From positions 153,501 through 217,500 of the forward strand of contig NZ_CP118962.1 in the NCBI RefSeq assembly GCF_029024925.1: a stretch of DNA of 64,000 bases. Direction: 5' to 3'. The number at the start of each line of letters is the position of its first letter. The first letter of the stretch is position 1. Shown one piece after another: positions 62,427 to 64,000 of the stretch. The notes below the pieces were generated by a model. The model was not told the origin of the DNA. It saw nothing but the letters and a program-made list of their open reading frames with translations, and ran no database searches. The position numbers and the translations under genes are program-made. This DNA is from Enterococcus faecalis (GTDB lineage: Bacteria > Bacillota > Bacilli > Lactobacillales > Enterococcaceae).

Positions 62427-62610
62427 TATTCGCAAAAAATTAAATAAAAAAAGAATAGAAAAACAATTGAAACCAATTCTTTTTTTCTAAAAAAATCGAA
62501 GATGGGTAATAAAAAGAATGGGTAATCTGATAAAAAAACGAACTTTATCTAATCGGATAAGAAAGAATAATCGGTATTGAAAAAAAGTTTAAAAAAAGTG
62601 AAAATAATGA

Positions 62611-62881
62611 TTGACCAATGCTTGAAATCTTGGTATATTATTACATGTCGCAAGGCGAGTCACACAGCTGAGCGATTCAGAAATCAATAATTAAATAACA
62701 ATTCTTGATTTCAAATCTCTCGAAAAAAGTTTGAAAAAACAACAAAAAAAGTTGTTGACAAATAACAAACGAGATGATAAGATATAGAAGTTGTCACAAC
62801 AGACGACAACAACCGAGCAAAACAACTTAAAAAAACTTTTTTAAAAAAGTTCTTGACATTCAAGCGAAAGTTTGTTATGAT
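62611..62881 (+). promoter_or_regulatory. Three tandem promoters of the rRNA operon
   Basis: Each has a 17-bp spacer: TTGACC (62611) with TATATT (62634-62639, extended TGG); TTGACA (62755) with TAAGAT (62778-62783); and TTGACA (62853) with TATGAT (62876-62881). The region is extremely A/T-rich, including A and T runs just upstream of each, as expected for UP-like elements. The interval 62427-63048 contains no gene. Confidence 0.85.
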
Positions 62882-63048
62882 ATAAAAGTTGCTGCGAGGT
62901 AACGTAGACCTTTGAAAACTGAACAAAGAATAGACGAACCAAATGTGTAGGGCGTCTTGATTCAATTCAAGACAACAAACATTTTTAACAAGCAAGCAAT
63001 ATGCTAGCAAACAATTGAGCTTAACAATCGCAAGATTGTTCTAACTTT
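62882..63048 (+). other. 16S rRNA leader
   Basis: Transcribed spacer between the last promoter and 16S. It contains CTTTGAAAACTGAACAAA near 62909-62927, a segment typical of Gram-positive rRNA leaders that resembles a boxA antitermination signal, and short repeats that would contribute to the 16S processing stalk. Confidence 0.55.

Positions 63049-64000
<952 letters not shown>

Overview
The window looks like the chromosome of Enterococcus faecalis. Base composition is low-GC Firmicute and Shine-Dalgarno sites are strong. The 16S rRNA fragment at the right end carries a Lactobacillales/Enterococcus-type V1 loop, and protein sequences (Ldh, EcfA1/A2/T, NiaR, DivIC, RqcP, FtsH) are enterococcal in character. 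The species call is from memory of gene content, not from a search.

Layout. (1) 1-5520: the end of a FecCD-type permease gene, an iron alcohol dehydrogenase, gpmA, a complete IS3-family (IS150-like) insertion sequence inserted in a terminator hairpin, a serine-recombinase-like gene whose catalytic residues are altered, and rpiA. (2) 5673-10394: the str operon (rpsL, rpsG, fusA) and tuf. (3) 10488-12808: a frameshifted pyridoxine kinase gene and a cyclopropane fatty acid synthase gene. (4) 12895-27511: the S10-spc-alpha ribosomal protein cluster from rpsJ to rplQ, with secY, adk, infA and rpoA. It starts at a strong promoter with a structured leader and ends in a branched RNA structure plus a second terminator. 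(5) 27526-33491: a membrane protein and M20 amidohydrolase pair, then the energising module of the ECF vitamin transporters (ecfA1, ecfA2, ecfT) and truA. (6) 33503-39580: a YbjQ protein, BrnQ carrier, GNAT acetyltransferase, LOG-family hydrolase, and an amino-acid ABC transporter preceded by a lysine riboswitch with its own promoter and terminator. (7) 40021-42188: a three-gene operon of a sirtuin, an acetyltransferase fused to chorismate mutase, and the NAD-pathway repressor NiaR. (8) 42372-46951: a secreted two-domain autolysin, an aldehyde dehydrogenase under an apparent CcpA site, and lactate dehydrogenase under an apparent Rex site. (9) 47109-62426: the conserved pth-mfd-flippase-rqcP-divIC-yabR-tilS-hpt-ftsH-hslO-dus-lysS block, as in Bacillus but without its sporulation genes. 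(10) 62611-64000: an rRNA operon start with three tandem promoters and the first ~950 nt of 16S rRNA.

Most of the window is core growth machinery: translation, secretion, cell division and ribosome rescue. The items most worth a second look are the acetyltransferase-chorismate mutase fusion and its sirtuin/NiaR operon, the riboswitch that identifies the transporter's likely substrate, the degenerate recombinase, the insertion sequence's target and self-shielding hairpin, and several structured RNA regions in ribosomal operons. I found no CRISPR array, prophage, tRNA gene or replication origin.
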